The position numbers and the translations under genes were made by a program. From assembly GCA_018398585.1 (NCBI GenBank), contig JAGTTD010000002.1, positions 35,332,186 to 35,396,185 on the forward strand: a stretch of DNA of 64,000 nt, in the 5' to 3' direction. Origin of the DNA: Simmondsia chinensis (taxonomy: Eukaryota > Streptophyta > Magnoliopsida > Caryophyllales > Simmondsiaceae). Each line of letters begins with the position of its first letter. The stretch's first letter is position 1. The notes beneath the pieces were generated by a model. That model ran no database searches. It was not told where the DNA came from and saw nothing but the letters and a program-made list of their open reading frames with translations. Shown here piece by piece: positions 9,942 through 32,203 of this stretch.

Positions 9942-12900
9942 ATGGATCAATGGCAGGACGACAAATTTTGTCTAGCTGTTCCTAATCTTCCTTCGAATCG
10001 ATGCCAGAACTCGGAGCCTGAATCTAGGTATGGTTTCTCCTGATTTTTTTGCTGTTTTGTTTGATTTAGCTGTTCAGAGGAAGAATGTGTAGTGATAGGA
10101 TTGTGATTTTTCTTGATTGTCTTGTAAATTTGAGTTGTAATTTGAGAATTGACACGGAATATAATGAGATTTGCAAAATGTTCGAGTGTGAATGAGGGCT
10201 TTGATTTTGAGTAATGTGTTATGTTTTGATTTGATTGTGGTGTGGGGAAAATTTAGTTGTTGGTTAATTGTGTGCTGAGCTTGTGATCAAATTTAAATTG
10301 GTGGGTAGTATAAAACAATTTTTAGAGTGTAAGATCATTCCGGGACCTTCATCCATCAATTTAAACTCTCAAGATAGCTGATTGATTTCAGAACTTTGTT
10401 GACGGAGAGTTCACGCATTGGAATACCAATGATCCTCCACTCTCAATTTTAATATAATTTTAGTATAAGATATAAGATGGACCTACGTAGTGTCATGCTT
10501 CAATTAGAATTGCAATTTGCTAAGGATGCAATGTCAAGAGTACAGGACCAAAACTGGCCGTTCACCCATAAACTTAAGCTGTTAGGATAATTGGTTCTTT
10601 GATTATAGTTATGTTGACAAGAATCATAGCAGATTCTTAGTTCCAGAAAATATGTATATTTCTGTATTTTTGTTGGCCCGATAACCATAACAATTGCACC
10701 AGAAGGCTTTGATTATCAAATTTGGGATTTTGATTTTCATGGTAATTATCATTTTTCTGAAATTGATAATAACTTTTCATAAGGCCCTACGTTGATAAAT
10801 TTTCTGCCATATCAGCTTTGTTTAACTATAGAAAGAAATGTTTTATGTACTTTGTGTCATTTTTCATGTTGTGTGGAATAGACAAAGGCCTGATCCAGAA
10901 ATAAAGGACCAAGCTGCAGCAAGGAAGGTGCAGAAGGCGGACCGTGAAAAGTTGAGGAGGGACAGGTTAAATGAGCAGTTTCTAGAGCTAGAAAATGCAC
11001 TAGGTACCAACTATACATTGTTCTTTGATCACTTGACATTCATTGCCATTCGATCTTTGTTTTTATGTCCAAGTATTTCTTGTTGTTAGAAATCGTCGAT
11101 GAAGTTGTTTAACAAGGTGAATAGTATACGAGGAGAAAGGCAAGTATATTTATGTGGCACAACTTGCTACTGGAAAGCTAAATACACCAAGCTAACCAAT
11201 TTCCAGTTTTCCTTTGAGCTCCTGTGTTTGGAAAGCTAAGGTCCCTTTTAGAATCAAGGTCTTTTTATGGTCGTTACTTCTTAACAAGCTAAATACTCAG
11301 GATTGCCTGCAGAAGCGTAGGGTCTTTTTATGGTCGTTACTTCTTAACAAGCTAAATACTCAGGATTGCCTGCAGAAGCGTAGGCCTTTTACGGCTTTGT
11401 TTCTGGGGATCTATGTCATGTGCTTCCAAAGTGATGTGGGTGGCTCCAAGATCAGTTGATAGTATTATGCTGACGAAATTCCATGGCATAAGCAAAAGGA
11501 AAGACGTCTTAACGCTATTCTCCTCAACGAAGATTGTCATTCTGTGGTGTATATGGTTAAAAAGGAATGTTGGGATTTTTAAGGATCAAAATACACCAAT
11601 TAGTTTCTTGTGGGAAAAGGTGGTCTTTTTAGGAGCTTTATGGACCAAGAGCTTCGGGGGTTTTGCTGATATAACCTTAGCTGATTTGTAGAGGGATTAA
11701 AGAGCTTTGTGTTATTAGTTGCATTTTCATTTGTTCCTTGGTTGTGTTTGAGGATATCATGTCTTTAACTCTTTGTACATTCTTTATCTCTTAATGATAT
11801 TTCTTTTTTCGATCCAAAAAAAAAAAACCTTGCTACTACAACAACAACAAACCCAGTGACTCAAGGGCTCCCGCAAAAGCGGGGTCTGGGCCCGCGGGGG
11901 GGGGGGGGGGGGGGGGGGGTTGATGTATGCAGCCTTCCCCCTTCAGGGTATGAAGCTAAAGAGAGGCTGTTTCCGAGGACCCCCAACCTTGCTACTAGAA
12001 AGACAAAACTCAATGGTATATCTCCAAGACTAAAAATAATGAATTACAAAGTTATATTTGGAGGAAAAGAAAATTAATCCACAATATAATATTGAACAAC
12101 TAATTAAGTAAATCCTAAATCAATTAGGAGACTAATTCATTAAAATAAAGATAGCTAAATTATCCTATGAACTAAAATAAATATCACTAAAATATCCTAC
12201 TGCATAAAAATAAAGGGATCTTAGAGATGCTATCCCAATTCTAACAAATTATATCGTAGCTTCTAAAGTCATTAAATTCCTTCTTGTGGGTTGCATCGTA
12301 TACACTACAGAATATATTAGCTAGTATACTTGTAAGGAGTTATTGGTTCTCCAAGATTTTGGTTAACTTTTATTCTTCATCAAAGGTTAACCTACTGTAC
12401 ATGGAGAATGTACGCTTTCTTGTTGATATGATGGAGTTTATTCTACAAGCGTACTTTGCATACTTTTTCTATAATTATTAAATGCCATGCTAGAGACAAA
12501 GGTTAGGACTGTGGGTTTAATGCTGTGTGTCATGTTTTGTGCTTGCAAGCTGTACCTTTTTATCATCGCAATTAATACTGCTATTGTAACAATAGTAATT
12601 AAGTGGAGCAAGACTTGAGTTATAGGGGTTGATATTAGTAGCAGCAAGTGTTTTTGGATTGAAAATTCAATTAAGAGGGAGGCCAGTAGCAAAGGTAAAG
12701 TTGTGAAGAAGATAAATTAGAAAAGTACCTATCAGAAAAAAAAAAAAAAAAAAAAATCCCCAGAAATTAGGAAAGTACAAATAAGTAAGGGGTATCTGCA
12801 GAGACTTCAGCTGTTGGATTTCGTGTAATGATTAGGCTACCTACCCCCAAGCGAGAGGTCTTGGGTTCGAGGCTCATTTTCCCCTCTCCAGTTGTTGATA

Positions 12901-15900
12901 ACCCTAGGGCAATATTATACTCTTACCATCTAAAAGAAAAAAAAATCTGCAGTGACTTTTGTCGATTCTATGTGGGCTCTTAGCTAAATTAATGAGTTTG
13001 AGGCGTTATGGTGCAGCTTTCCAAGTCAGTAAGAACCACCCGACAATATTCAGTTGGTAGACTTGAAATTATATGCTTGGTAGATCGTCCTAGATGTGAA
13101 TTACTAAAATCATCTAATATAAAATCACGTTTAACTGTAATATTTCAACAATATCCCCTCCTTCTGGAAAGATATATGAATCCTTGATGAGTTTACGAGA
13201 CCTTATTTTTTGCGCAGGTAAGTGGGGTTGGGGGGACTTGGTCCTAAAGCCCCGATCTTGGTAGTTTTGCTACTAAGGTCTCATTAGCAAGCTTACAGGA
13301 CTCCACCATAAACAAATACTCACTCTGTAAGTGCCCTCAGTGGGAGCACTTGTGTAGAAACCGCATTGACGTGCAATGTCAAATCAAACTTAGGATTGAC
13401 CGAATGGATGGAAAAGAAATGAACAAGAACAACAATAAACACAGTGCCTGAAAAGCTCCCACCGAGGTAGGGTCCGCCCGCGCCGGGGGGGGGGGTGTAC
13501 ACAACCTTACCCCTATACGGTGCTACCCTGAAAGGAGGTGATATCCAAATGGAAAAGAAACGAAAAAGGAACTTTTTTCTTGGCTTCACCCCCAGTTCAA
13601 GCTCAATTGTTATTTTCCTCATTTTGGCATTGGATTTTTGAAATGTGGCAGTAAACATCACAGGTTTTTTACCTGTGACAATTGATAATGAATACTGACT
13701 CATGAAAGTTGTAATTGGAGAAGCATGTGTCTTTTTGAGATGAAAACTGGGAAATACCATTTGAGTGAATCCCTGAACCATTTGATCGCAACAAAAGCTG
13801 TGCTCGAGAATTGATTTGTATTCGAATGACATCTTGGTAACATTATGTTACTCCTAATCAGATAAGTCATGCTAATAGACTAAATCTCTCTGATTAGAGG
13901 TTGGATCAGAGCACGGGCACCAGCCTTTTGAGTCCTATTGTAATCATATATTTATTAATTTTCTTCTCTGTTAGTAGAATTGTCATTAAAATGGCTTTGT
14001 ACTCTGGTATCAGACCCAGATAGGCCTAAAAACGACAAGGCAGCCATTCTGACGGATACCATACAATTGCTGAAGGAGTTGACTTCTGAGGTGAACCGGC
14101 TTAAAGCTGAATGTGCTGTCCTCTCCGAAGAATCACGCGAGGTGACCTTACATTCATTCTTAGGACTTGTTTGACTAGGCTTTTTTTTTTCTGAAAAAAG
14201 TGCTCTGTTAGGAAAAATAACTTTCTTCAAGATTGTACGGCGTTTGGCTTAGAAAGAAATGTATTTTTAAATAAAACAGAGTAGGAAAATAATGTTTTTC
14301 CTTTGAGTAAAAACAAAAGCAAAAACTAAATTTTTTTTCTTATAAAAATATACCTACTGAAAGCACTTTCTATAAAAGTGCTTCTACAAAAAAGTATTGT
14401 TAAAAAAGTAGTTTTTTTTTTTTGCAATTTAGCCAAACGGGCTCTTAATCTAAATCCTTCATGATCATCCAAACCACATCTTAAGAATTCGTTTTGAAAC
14501 AGCTAACCCAGGAGAAAAATGAGCTCAGAGAAGAGAAGGTATCTTTAAAATCCGATATCGAGAATCTCAATAGCCAATATCATCAACGACTAAGGGTCAC
14601 GTTCCCATGGGCTCATCCTATGGAACATTCAGTAGTCATGGCACCTCCTTACTCATACCCGGTACCAATGGCCGTGCCACCTGGGCCTATAGCGATGCAC
14701 CCGCCTCTGCAGCCTTATCCTTTTTTTGGGAGTCAGAATCCCAGTGCCATTCCTAGCCCTTGTCCCGCTTTTGTTCCATATGCGACCCCTCCTAATCAAA
14801 GGGTTGAGCAACAATCTGTGCAGCATGCGTCGACCACGCATATGTCAAGCAACCCGGATCAGAGGAGTAAGTCTTCAGATTGTCATGGGGCCAAACAGCT
14901 TGAAAGAACCGAGGATTCGAATGATGTAGCAACAGAGCTTGAACTCAAGACACCTGGATCTGCTAGCCAGCAGGTAATAACGGGGATCATTTTACGTTTG
15001 TTTTAAGCTAGCCATTGTGCAAATGATTATTATTTTGTGGAACTTTTTTAATGGCTTAGATATATAGTATATTCAAGTGGAAAAGAGGTAGAGATATGCA
15101 AAGAAAAGTTAGATGGAGATCATTAGACATGACATTACCCCTCTAAACCTTACTGAACCAATGCCCATAGATAATGTTATGTGGCGGTTAAAAATATGTT
15201 TAGCCGACAGAGTTATTAGGAGAGAGGAGCACATGACTGTTAGTTCATAGTGCCTCTAGGCTTGCATGTCTATTATTGTTGCTTGCATAGTGGCTATTGA
15301 CTTACTTAACTTGGGTTGTATATTGTTCCTTCTTTCTTTGTTTTAGGGTTGGGGGCGCTTTTAACTTGGGTTGTATATTGTTCCTTCTTTCTTTGTTTTA
15401 GAGTTGGGGGCGCTTTGGAAACGATCTCTCTATAGGATAACACCTACTTTGTAGGGGTAAGGCTGTACACATCTTACCTTCCCTAAACCCCGCCTTGGCG
15501 TGAGCCTCTTTGAGGCGCTGGGTGGTGGTGGTTGTAATACTTATTCTATTCAAAACTGATTTATACCTATTAATTTACATGTTAAAACAATCGAAGGGGT
15601 ATATAATGGTTGCATGAATATTCATTTCATTTTTTGCAAACATTAGGGGTTAAAAGCAACTTATGGTCTAAGAGCTTAGTGCAATTGCGCACCCTTACAT
15701 AACATCCCTGATACCTCCTTTGACGGTCTTGTAAACTCAAATACGATGTAATCGAGACTGCATTTGATTCTATGAGCACAGTTCACAAGTGGTGCTTGGA
15801 TTTATATTGATAGTTCATTCACTTGATCGGATATTTCATTTTTTCATTCAGAAATTGGCTTCGGCGGAGAGGAAGGGCAAGCAGTGTCAGAAAAAGGAGA

Positions 15901-16004
15901 GATGTACGGCAGATGGATGCTCTTCAAGCAGATACTCTTCTTCTCAAGGAGTTCAAGAGAGTTCTTCAAGTAGCGTCGGCCCTCTTCCCAAGTCTGGTGA
16001 GTGA
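9942..16004 (+). CDS. bHLH121: bHLH121 (URI)-like transcription factor
   Basis: Five coding exons join in phase: 9942-10027, 10882-11003, 14014-14141, 14503-14973 and 15852-16004, giving 319 residues and a TGA stop. All introns are GT-AG. The bHLH domain spans about residues 49-100: basic region KADREKLRRDRLNE with the E-box-contacting Glu51 and Arg55, helix 1 FLELENAL, loop DPDRPKNDKA, helix 2 ILTDTIQLLKELTSEVNRLK. A leucine-zipper-like stretch follows (SEESRE, LTQEKNELREEK), then a Pro/Met-rich middle (MAPPYSYP, MHPPLQPYPFFG), the block EDSNDVATELELKTPGS and a Ser-rich tail. This order is that of Arabidopsis bHLH121/URI, a nuclear regulator that pairs with clade IVc bHLH proteins to switch on iron-deficiency genes. 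The start is the first ATG after the TATA box. Identification is from memory of the family; exon phases support an intact gene. Confidence 0.93.
11195..11827 (+). pseudogene. LINE (L1-type) 3' end in bHLH121 intron 2
   Basis: At 11214 the frame reads CVWKAKVPFRIKVFLWSLLL, the start of the zinc-binding reverse-transcriptase domain (zf-RVT) at the C-terminus of plant LINE ORF2. At 11413-11691 another frame continues with LWCIWLKRNVGIFKDQ, typical of the last residues of such ORFs. A 3' UTR and an A-rich end at 11815-11827 follow. It is 5'-truncated, frameshifted and in the same orientation as the host gene. The 5' limit is approximate. Confidence 0.8.
11258..11383 (+). repeat. 63-bp in-frame tandem duplication inside LINE
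   Basis: Two exact copies, 11258-11320 and 11321-11383, each begin GGTCTTTTTATGG and end GAAGCGTAG. The unit is a multiple of three and repeats 21 residues (VFLWSLLLNKLN onward) of the zf-RVT region. Confidence 0.9.
11829..11985 (-). mobile_element. Au-like SINE copy 1, antisense
   Basis: Read on the minus strand it runs GTCCTCGGAAACAGCCTCTC, then GGCTGCATACATC, then CCCGCTTTTGCGGGAGCCC, then CACTGGGT and a TTG-repeat tail. This is the order I remember for the Au SINE family of flowering plants. A run of more than 20 G at about 11896-11920 replaces the usual shorter stretch and may be a sequencing or assembly artefact. It lies within bHLH121 intron 2. Confidence 0.65.
12810..12945 (+). mobile_element. 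tRNA-derived SINE-like head
   Basis: A polymerase III-like A box (GTAATGATTAGGCTACC, about 12826) and B box (GGTCTTGGGTTCGAGGC, about 12858) lie about 35 bp apart, followed by an A-rich end at 12932-12947. No tRNA cloverleaf forms, so this is a SINE or tRNA pseudogene in bHLH121 intron 2. Confidence 0.45.
13436..13545 (-). mobile_element. Au-like SINE copy 2, antisense, partial
   Basis: On the plus strand the copy reads CAGTGCCTGAAAAGCTCCC, then GGTAGGGTCCGCCCGCGCC, a G run, TGTACACAACCTTACCCC and CCTGAAAGGAGGTGATATCC. This is a diverged copy of the same family as 11829-11985, lacking a clear TTG tail. It lies in bHLH121 intron 2. Confidence 0.55.
14160..14449. mobile_element. MITE copy A in bHLH121 intron 3
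   Basis: The left end reads TTAGGACTTGTTTGACTAGG and the right end is nearly its inverse, TAGCCAAACGGGCTCTTAA. The interior holds short AAAGCACTTT and AAAAGTGCTTCT blocks that are also seen in copy B at 22824-23126. There is no ORF. The family is the common plant MITE type with a CCGTTTGGC terminal motif; the superfamily is not certain. Confidence 0.6.
15306..15415 (+). repeat. 55-bp tandem duplication at SINE edge
   Basis: Two copies of 55 bp, 15306-15360 and 15361-15415, each begin TTAACTTGGGTTG and end GGGGGCGCTT with one visible difference (AGGGTT versus AGAGTT). The duplication abuts the Au-like SINE that follows. Confidence 0.85.
15395..15535 (+). mobile_element. Au-like SINE copy 3
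   Basis: In sense orientation it reads GGAAACGATCTCTCTATAGG, then GGGGTAAGGCTGTACACATC, then AAACCCCGCCTTGGCGTGAG, then GCGCTGGGTGGTGGTGGTTG. The order matches copies at 22520 and 31096. It sits in bHLH121 intron 4. Confidence 0.65.
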
Positions 16005-16334
16005 GCAAACCTTTGTACACCCCGACATTCATGTGACTCAAAATTCATCTCATGACCCGAAATATCAGAAAGTATATAGGATTTTTTTTTTCTCTCTCTC
16101 CCTCTCCCCCCCCCGCGCCCCCCGAAGACCAGCTTTAAAAGTAGTCATTTTTTACCTAATCACCATATTTTTTTTAATTTTTTAGAAAATCACTTTTAAA
16201 AGTTTAAATATTTTCAATTGACTAAAATTAAAATGTTAGTATTCCGTTTGGGTTACATGTGTAATTTTGCTTAGGTTGTATATAAAATAGTAGACGACGT
16301 AACACATGATAAAGCAATACACCTGTAAATAGTC

Positions 16335-16500
16335 TGTATGTGGTTTTAGCTCAATTGGTAAAACATTATAATATTAACGTGGCTCTATGTGTGGGTTCTA
16401 GTCTCTATATGCAGAAGCATGTAGTTGGATCCGAACCTTCACATGGAAACTATTTACATGTATATTGCTTTACCAAGTGAGTTGACATCAACATGTATAT
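16335..16500 (+). mobile_element. tRNA-derived SINE-like repeat
   Basis: The A box TTAGCTCAATTGGTAAAAC (16347) and B box GTGGGTTCTAGTCTC (16391) are spaced as in tRNA genes. The sequence continues into a non-tRNA body. Sequence between the boxes does not fold as a tRNA. Confidence 0.5.
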
Positions 16501-16584
16501 TTATCTCCCATTTTGTATAAGAAAATGTAAAATTGCGCGTGTAGCCTCAATGGAAAACTAATTGCGTCAATATAGGTGGTTGAT

Positions 16585-16760
16585 TGCCCAACACCCTCGT
16601 ACCCCAGTGGTTGGGAAGGCTTTAGGCCAATACCCGTTGGGATCCTGGGTTCAAGGATTCCCCCGCAAAACCCATACCAAGAATTAGTTCACGTAGGAAT
16701 GGACGTATTAGTTCGCGTAAAAGTACACATAAAATACCAAAGGTAATGTTTCCTCTCTTC
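16585..16760 (+). mobile_element. Second tRNA-derived SINE-like repeat
   Basis: ACCCCAGTGGTTGGGAAGGC (about 16601) resembles an A box region and ATCCTGGGTTCAAGGATTCC (about 16642) a B box. It is a different family from the one at 16335. The 3' limit is not clear. Confidence 0.45.
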
Positions 16761-18170
16761 CCTTCAACCCCAATCCCCTTTACTGATCTTACCAATTTAT
16801 AAATGTAGGGTGGTTGATTGAAAAAGTTTAAACTTTTGAAGGTGTTTTTACGAAAAATTGAAAATTTGTGGTGGTCAAGTAAAAATTGACTATTTTTTAA
16901 CATAATTTTGCATAAAAAAAACCCAGATATATGATGTACGTGTTTCCGGTTCAAAAACACTGCTACATTGACTTTAGGTAGAAATATAACTAAAGCTTAT
17001 AGACCCAACGAGCATGCATGACTTGTTTGGACCCCCAAAAAAAAAAAAAAAAAAAAAAAAAAAGCATGCATGACTTGTCTGATCTTATAATTTGTTTGTA
17101 TAATGTTCACTAGTAGCCTCACTCTATTGCTCAGTATTACGCTGTCGGTTACCGACATTCATCGGTATTTGGGTCCGATATGGGCATGTATCGAGATGTT
17201 AAACTCGATTTACCTTTTCTATTTTTTTGATCTAATTTAAAGTGTTCAAGTGTCATATCAGCGTTGAATGTCTATTCGATGTGGTTATATGTATGATTAG
17301 AATGTAGAGTTGAGGGGTAAATATGGATTTATTTCAGTGACAGCACTAGCTTGCTTTTGTCAAGCCTGCTCTGCTTTTAATGAGAGCATACTTTCATCTT
17401 ATTAGTCATTAATGTGTTTAGGTCAATTTCAATTTTTTACCGTCAGATTGTTTAGCGAACTCTGTTTACAGGGGCTCTGGAATTTTAGTGTGGGATTGGC
17501 CCCCGGATAGAGTCCTTTCTTCTCTCATCAGTTGTGGACAAATCTAAAGTTGTCCGTCTTTACCTCTTTAAAAACAATGAGTGCATATTTGTCGTCATTT
17601 TCCATTTATGTTCTTTTTATTTTTAAAAAATTGTAAGCTATATTTTTTTTGGTTTTCCCCTAATTTAAATAAAAATTAATGACAGAAAATCAAAACTATA
17701 AAAAATAATTATTTTTAGAATTCAATTTTTGAAAACCGAGAACAAAAATACACTTCCAATGTTTATAAATTGGTGGCTTGGCCATCTATATGAATGCAGC
17801 GATTTTTGCCATGTGAGCAACATATATTGGTATGTGCTTATAGTCATGTGGAGCTTTTTCGAAGTTTTAAGTTGTTAAAAATCAGATAAATATCAAACCA
17901 ATTTCCTAACTATTTTGTCAAATTTCAAATGGTCCTTCAAATTTTTGATTTCATTAAAGTTTCTCTTAAACTATTGGGTTAATATTAACGCGATCTTGAA
18001 TTTTTAATTTCACTAAAATTATTCCAGAATTTTTGATGAAATTTAATGTGGCCTCCTAACTTCTAATTTCTTAAATGACATGCCCAAACAATTAATTTGA
18101 TTTCCCTAAGTTCTAATTTTATAAAAAGACAAATTCAACTATTAAAATAAAGTTTATATTAACTTTTAGA

Positions 18171-18256
18171 TATTTTATTTGTATATCCAATATTGTTGTA
18201 GAAATTTATTAAATATTTTATTTGTATATCGAATATCGTTGTAGAAATTTATTAAA
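18171..18256. repeat. 43-bp tandem duplication
   Basis: Two copies, 18171-18213 and 18214-18256, start TATTTTATTTGTATATC and end TTTATTAAA. They differ at two positions. Confidence 0.85.
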
Positions 18257-19579
18257 TCAGTAAAAGTGATGTAGAACTCTTTATCTTTTAAAAAATTAAT
18301 TATTTTTATTATATATATTAAATAAATTTATTAAATATATCTTTTAATAATTAATAATTATTTAATAAAATAATTCTATCATCTTCAAATTAATGAGGGC
18401 TGAGGCTCTAAAGCGGTTGGCGTGACGAGGAGGTTGGGGGAAGCAGGGTCACATGGTGGTGGGTTGGGGGGCGGGGTCGCGTGCAACGAAGGAGAGAGCA
18501 GCATCTCCGTCACCGTGTGACAGTGGAGTCAGTCGAGGGCGTGAGGTCAACTCACATTGAGGTTGAAGGGCCGGGGGAATCATGCCTAAGTGGGAGTTTC
18601 AAGATAAGGGTGAACCAATATCGGTACGGATCAGTTTATTGAACTGTAACTGACTATATTTTGGTCATTTCGGTTTGATCCGGTCCATTCTTTGACCAAT
18701 GCGCAATCCTTAGTCAATGGTTGCCAAGGTTGGAGTTCGGATACTTAGAGTGGTTGACTTTGGTGTTGTGGGATGGGATGTCGGCGGTGCTGGGGTGCTA
18801 TCCGTTTGGGAAGATTTAAGAGGTCCGGTGTCTTTTAAAAATTTGCCATTTTTAAGTATGTAATACTTTAGGAGTCAGTAATTATATATATATATGAGAG
18901 AAAAAGTGGAAAAAAAAATGCAAGTGAAATACTGAAGACAAATGAAAAATTGTATGAGAAATAATGTGGTATGCTTGGTATGCTTAGAGGGTCCATATGC
19001 TTATTTTACATATATTTCGTTTATATTTTATCAACTTCAATAACATATCCAACGTTTACATAGTAATAAATATAGACATGTAAATTGAAAATCAGTAGCA
19101 AAAGTATTTACTTTTACATAATTACAAAATTAGACAATTATTTTAAAACGAACAAAGTCAAAAGAAAAAATATTTTCCATTAAATTGCATTTCCTACTTT
19201 TATATATTTAGTAAAAGAGTGACCATTATAAGTCTGACTCTATCTCTCTACAGAATCTATACACTCTAAATATTCAAAAGCTTTCTAGTGAGTTTGATAC
19301 CTATTTTGATCACTAGAAGTTCCTCTGATTACGTATTTTGAACCCTCGTTTTTTATTTCAGTCCTTAAAGCGCATTAATCGCGAAAACTCCAGGGATCAA
19401 TATAGGGAGTTAGCCTTATCCCCGCGATATCGATACACTATTCGGAAAGGATCTTCATAAACTTCGACATTTTCATGAATGAGCTTGGCCTAAGAGCCAT
19501 CCTCAAGCACCAAACCTTTTAAATAGGAAAAAGAACACCATGGCTCGTCTTTGAAGCATCGTTATTGGTCTTGGTGATA

Positions 19580-30472
<10,893 letters not shown>

Positions 30473-30984
30473 TTTTTATTTGTGTTTAATTTAGGGATTT
30501 TAATTGAAATTTAAGGAAATGAAATGAAATTTGTGATGAAATTTGGGGTAAATTATTGTATGATAATGTGAAGATTAGAAATTGTTCGGGGGATTAAGAA
30601 AAGCAAATGGTGGGTGAAAAGGAGAGGTTGAAGAGAGAGAGAGGTGAGAGGGAGGGACAACCAAGCGTGGTGAAACTGGAAAAAAAAAATAATAATAATT
30701 TTCTATTTTTTATTTTTTATTTAATAATTTTGGTGGATTTTGTTTTCTCGTGTGTTAAAATTAAATAAAGAAATGTGGTTTCTGTAATTTTCCTGTACTT
30801 GCTAATTTATTTGATTTGCAAATAATGAGAATAATAAAATTAAACTTATGTTATTATTGAAATAATTATTATTATTTTTAAAGTAATAGTGTGAGTTGTA
30901 ATAAATAATAGTTACAATGTTTTATAAATTTGTTCTACAATTAATGATTTTACTCTCACAGTAGTCTCTCTGGGCACCAGAAGC
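30473..30984 (-). promoter_or_regulatory. CDPK 5' leader and upstream region
   Basis: Read on the minus strand, this precedes the kinase ATG. A CT-rich stretch (plus-strand GAGAGAGAGAGGTGAGAGGG at about 30635) is typical of plant 5' leaders. No convincing TATA box was fixed. Only about 0.5 kb separates the ATG from the 5S-derived fragment. Confidence 0.45.
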
Positions 30985-31095
30985 GGGTATCAACACGCTG
31001 TTACTGAACCTATTAGAATTTCGAAATTAAGCGTATTTGGGTTAGAGTAGTACCGAGATAGATGACCTCTTGGGAAGTCTTCACCCTCATGTTGA
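30985..31095 (+). pseudogene. 5S rRNA-derived fragment (Cassandra-like)
   Basis: The stretch GAATTTCGAAATTAAGCG, then GGGTTAGAGTAGTACC, then GATGACCTCTTGGGAAGTCT follows plant 5S rRNA from about base 30 to base 105 with many C-to-T-type changes; the internal control region is recognisable but altered. A single diverged copy with non-rDNA flanks is not a 5S gene. Cassandra TRIM retroelements carry 5S sequence in their LTRs, and TCTCTGGGCACCAGAAGCGGG just before it may be part of such an LTR. No second LTR was found. Confidence 0.75.
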
Positions 31096-31212
31096 GGACA
31101 CTCCAAAATATCCTCTCTTCAGGGATAATATTCTGAAGGGGGAAGGCAGCGTACATCTACCCCCTCAGACCTTGCTTAGGCGGGAGCCCTTAGGACACTG
31201 GGTATGTTGCTT
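31096..31212 (+). mobile_element. Au-like SINE copy 5
   Basis: It reads AAAATATCCTCTCTTCAGGG, GGCAGCGTACATCTACCCCC, AGACCTTGCTTAGGCGGGAG and ACACTGGGT. It directly follows the 5S-derived fragment; the expected tRNA-like head is missing or replaced. Confidence 0.65.
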
Positions 31213-31709
31213 TGCTTTAATAGCATTATCTTTTCTACGATAAATATTATATAAAAAATTGAGTAAATGACTTTCAAACTCGAAGTTTCTTAATTGATGA
31301 ACAAATTTATCATCGTGTCAAATATAATAGTTCATAATTTTTTTCTTTTGTTTCACTTTACTCGCAAGCACCAATTTCATCAAATGCTACTTCTAATGCG
31401 TCAGCAATTTGAATGTTTTTCTCCTTTAAAATGTAATTTTATCTCCATAGAAAAATGAATTATTTATATTATAGGTCTATAACTTTTTTCACTTTGTTCA
31501 TTTGATTATTTTACTTTTAATTATATTAATATAAATTATAAATTAATCATCATCTTCGTACACAAGCGGTGCCTTGCTTTAAAGTTCTTTTTAAGTTTTT
31601 ACAATCATAAGAATATTAACATCTTCTTTAATAAAAATTTTGGGAAAGGGAGTTAATAAATTCAAACTAAAAATATAATAATAAAAAAGTAAATTTTTGA
31701 CTATCAAAT
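31213..31709. other. AT-rich intergenic stretch, no gene
   Basis: No ORF or repeat family was recognised between the SINE and the copia target duplication at 31710. Confidence 0.5.
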
Positions 31710-31714
31710 TAACC

Positions 31715-32126
31715 TATGCGAAAAAACTCAACTCCTAGTATGCAATCCAAATCAAATACCACGATAATACGAGAAGTAAATGGACTAAAATAGAAAAGAA
31801 ACAAATGACACAAGGATTTACGTGGAAACCCCTCTACAATCAAGAGGGGAGAAAACCATAGGCGAAAATTGGAGCTTTTATTATTGAATGGAAAAGAAGA
31901 ATTACAATCACTCATTTTCTCTCTCTCTCTCACTCTTTTGGTGCGGCGCCGCAGGGAATACTCAAAGAATTAAAATTGGACTACATCGGACGTAATCCTG
32001 CGTCACTATATATATCCGCGTGAAAACGTGGCTCCCAATCGATCGGGGCCCTATCGATCGGTACTTCCCCCGATCTATCGGCCTCCTCACTTATTTTTCA
32101 AGTAATTTTTAGACATTTTCCTATCA
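31715..32126 (-). repeat. 3' LTR of copia element 1
   Basis: It matches 36114-36571 throughout except for a deletion of about 46 bp in the CGATCGG-rich part. The TG start is altered (TATGCG on the plus strand). Confidence 0.92.
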
Positions 32127-32203
32127 AATCTTCACAATGGCTCAAAATTAACATCAACAATAAAATAACTCCACCTTCTCCACAAACCCCCCCTCAACCG
32201 GGG

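Larger units (their letters stand above)
16005..19579. other. Convergent intergenic region, no gene
   Basis: This lies between the 3' ends of the bHLH121-like gene (+) and the CDPK gene (-). It contains two tRNA-derived SINE heads (16335 and 16585), a C-rich tract near 16105-16123, an A run at 17037-17062, a small tandem duplication at 18171 and an isolated GC-rich patch at 18410-18600. No ORF with recognisable domains was found. Both 3' UTRs must lie at its edges; poly(A) signals were not assigned. Confidence 0.6.

Noticed and set aside
12810..16700. Functional tRNA genes at the A/B-box pairs
   Set aside because: No cloverleaf with acceptor stem or anticodon arm can be formed; SINE heads are the better reading.
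30985..31095. Functional 5S rRNA gene
   Set aside because: Control region and many conserved bases are changed, the copy is single, and it lacks the usual tandem spacer and T-run terminator.
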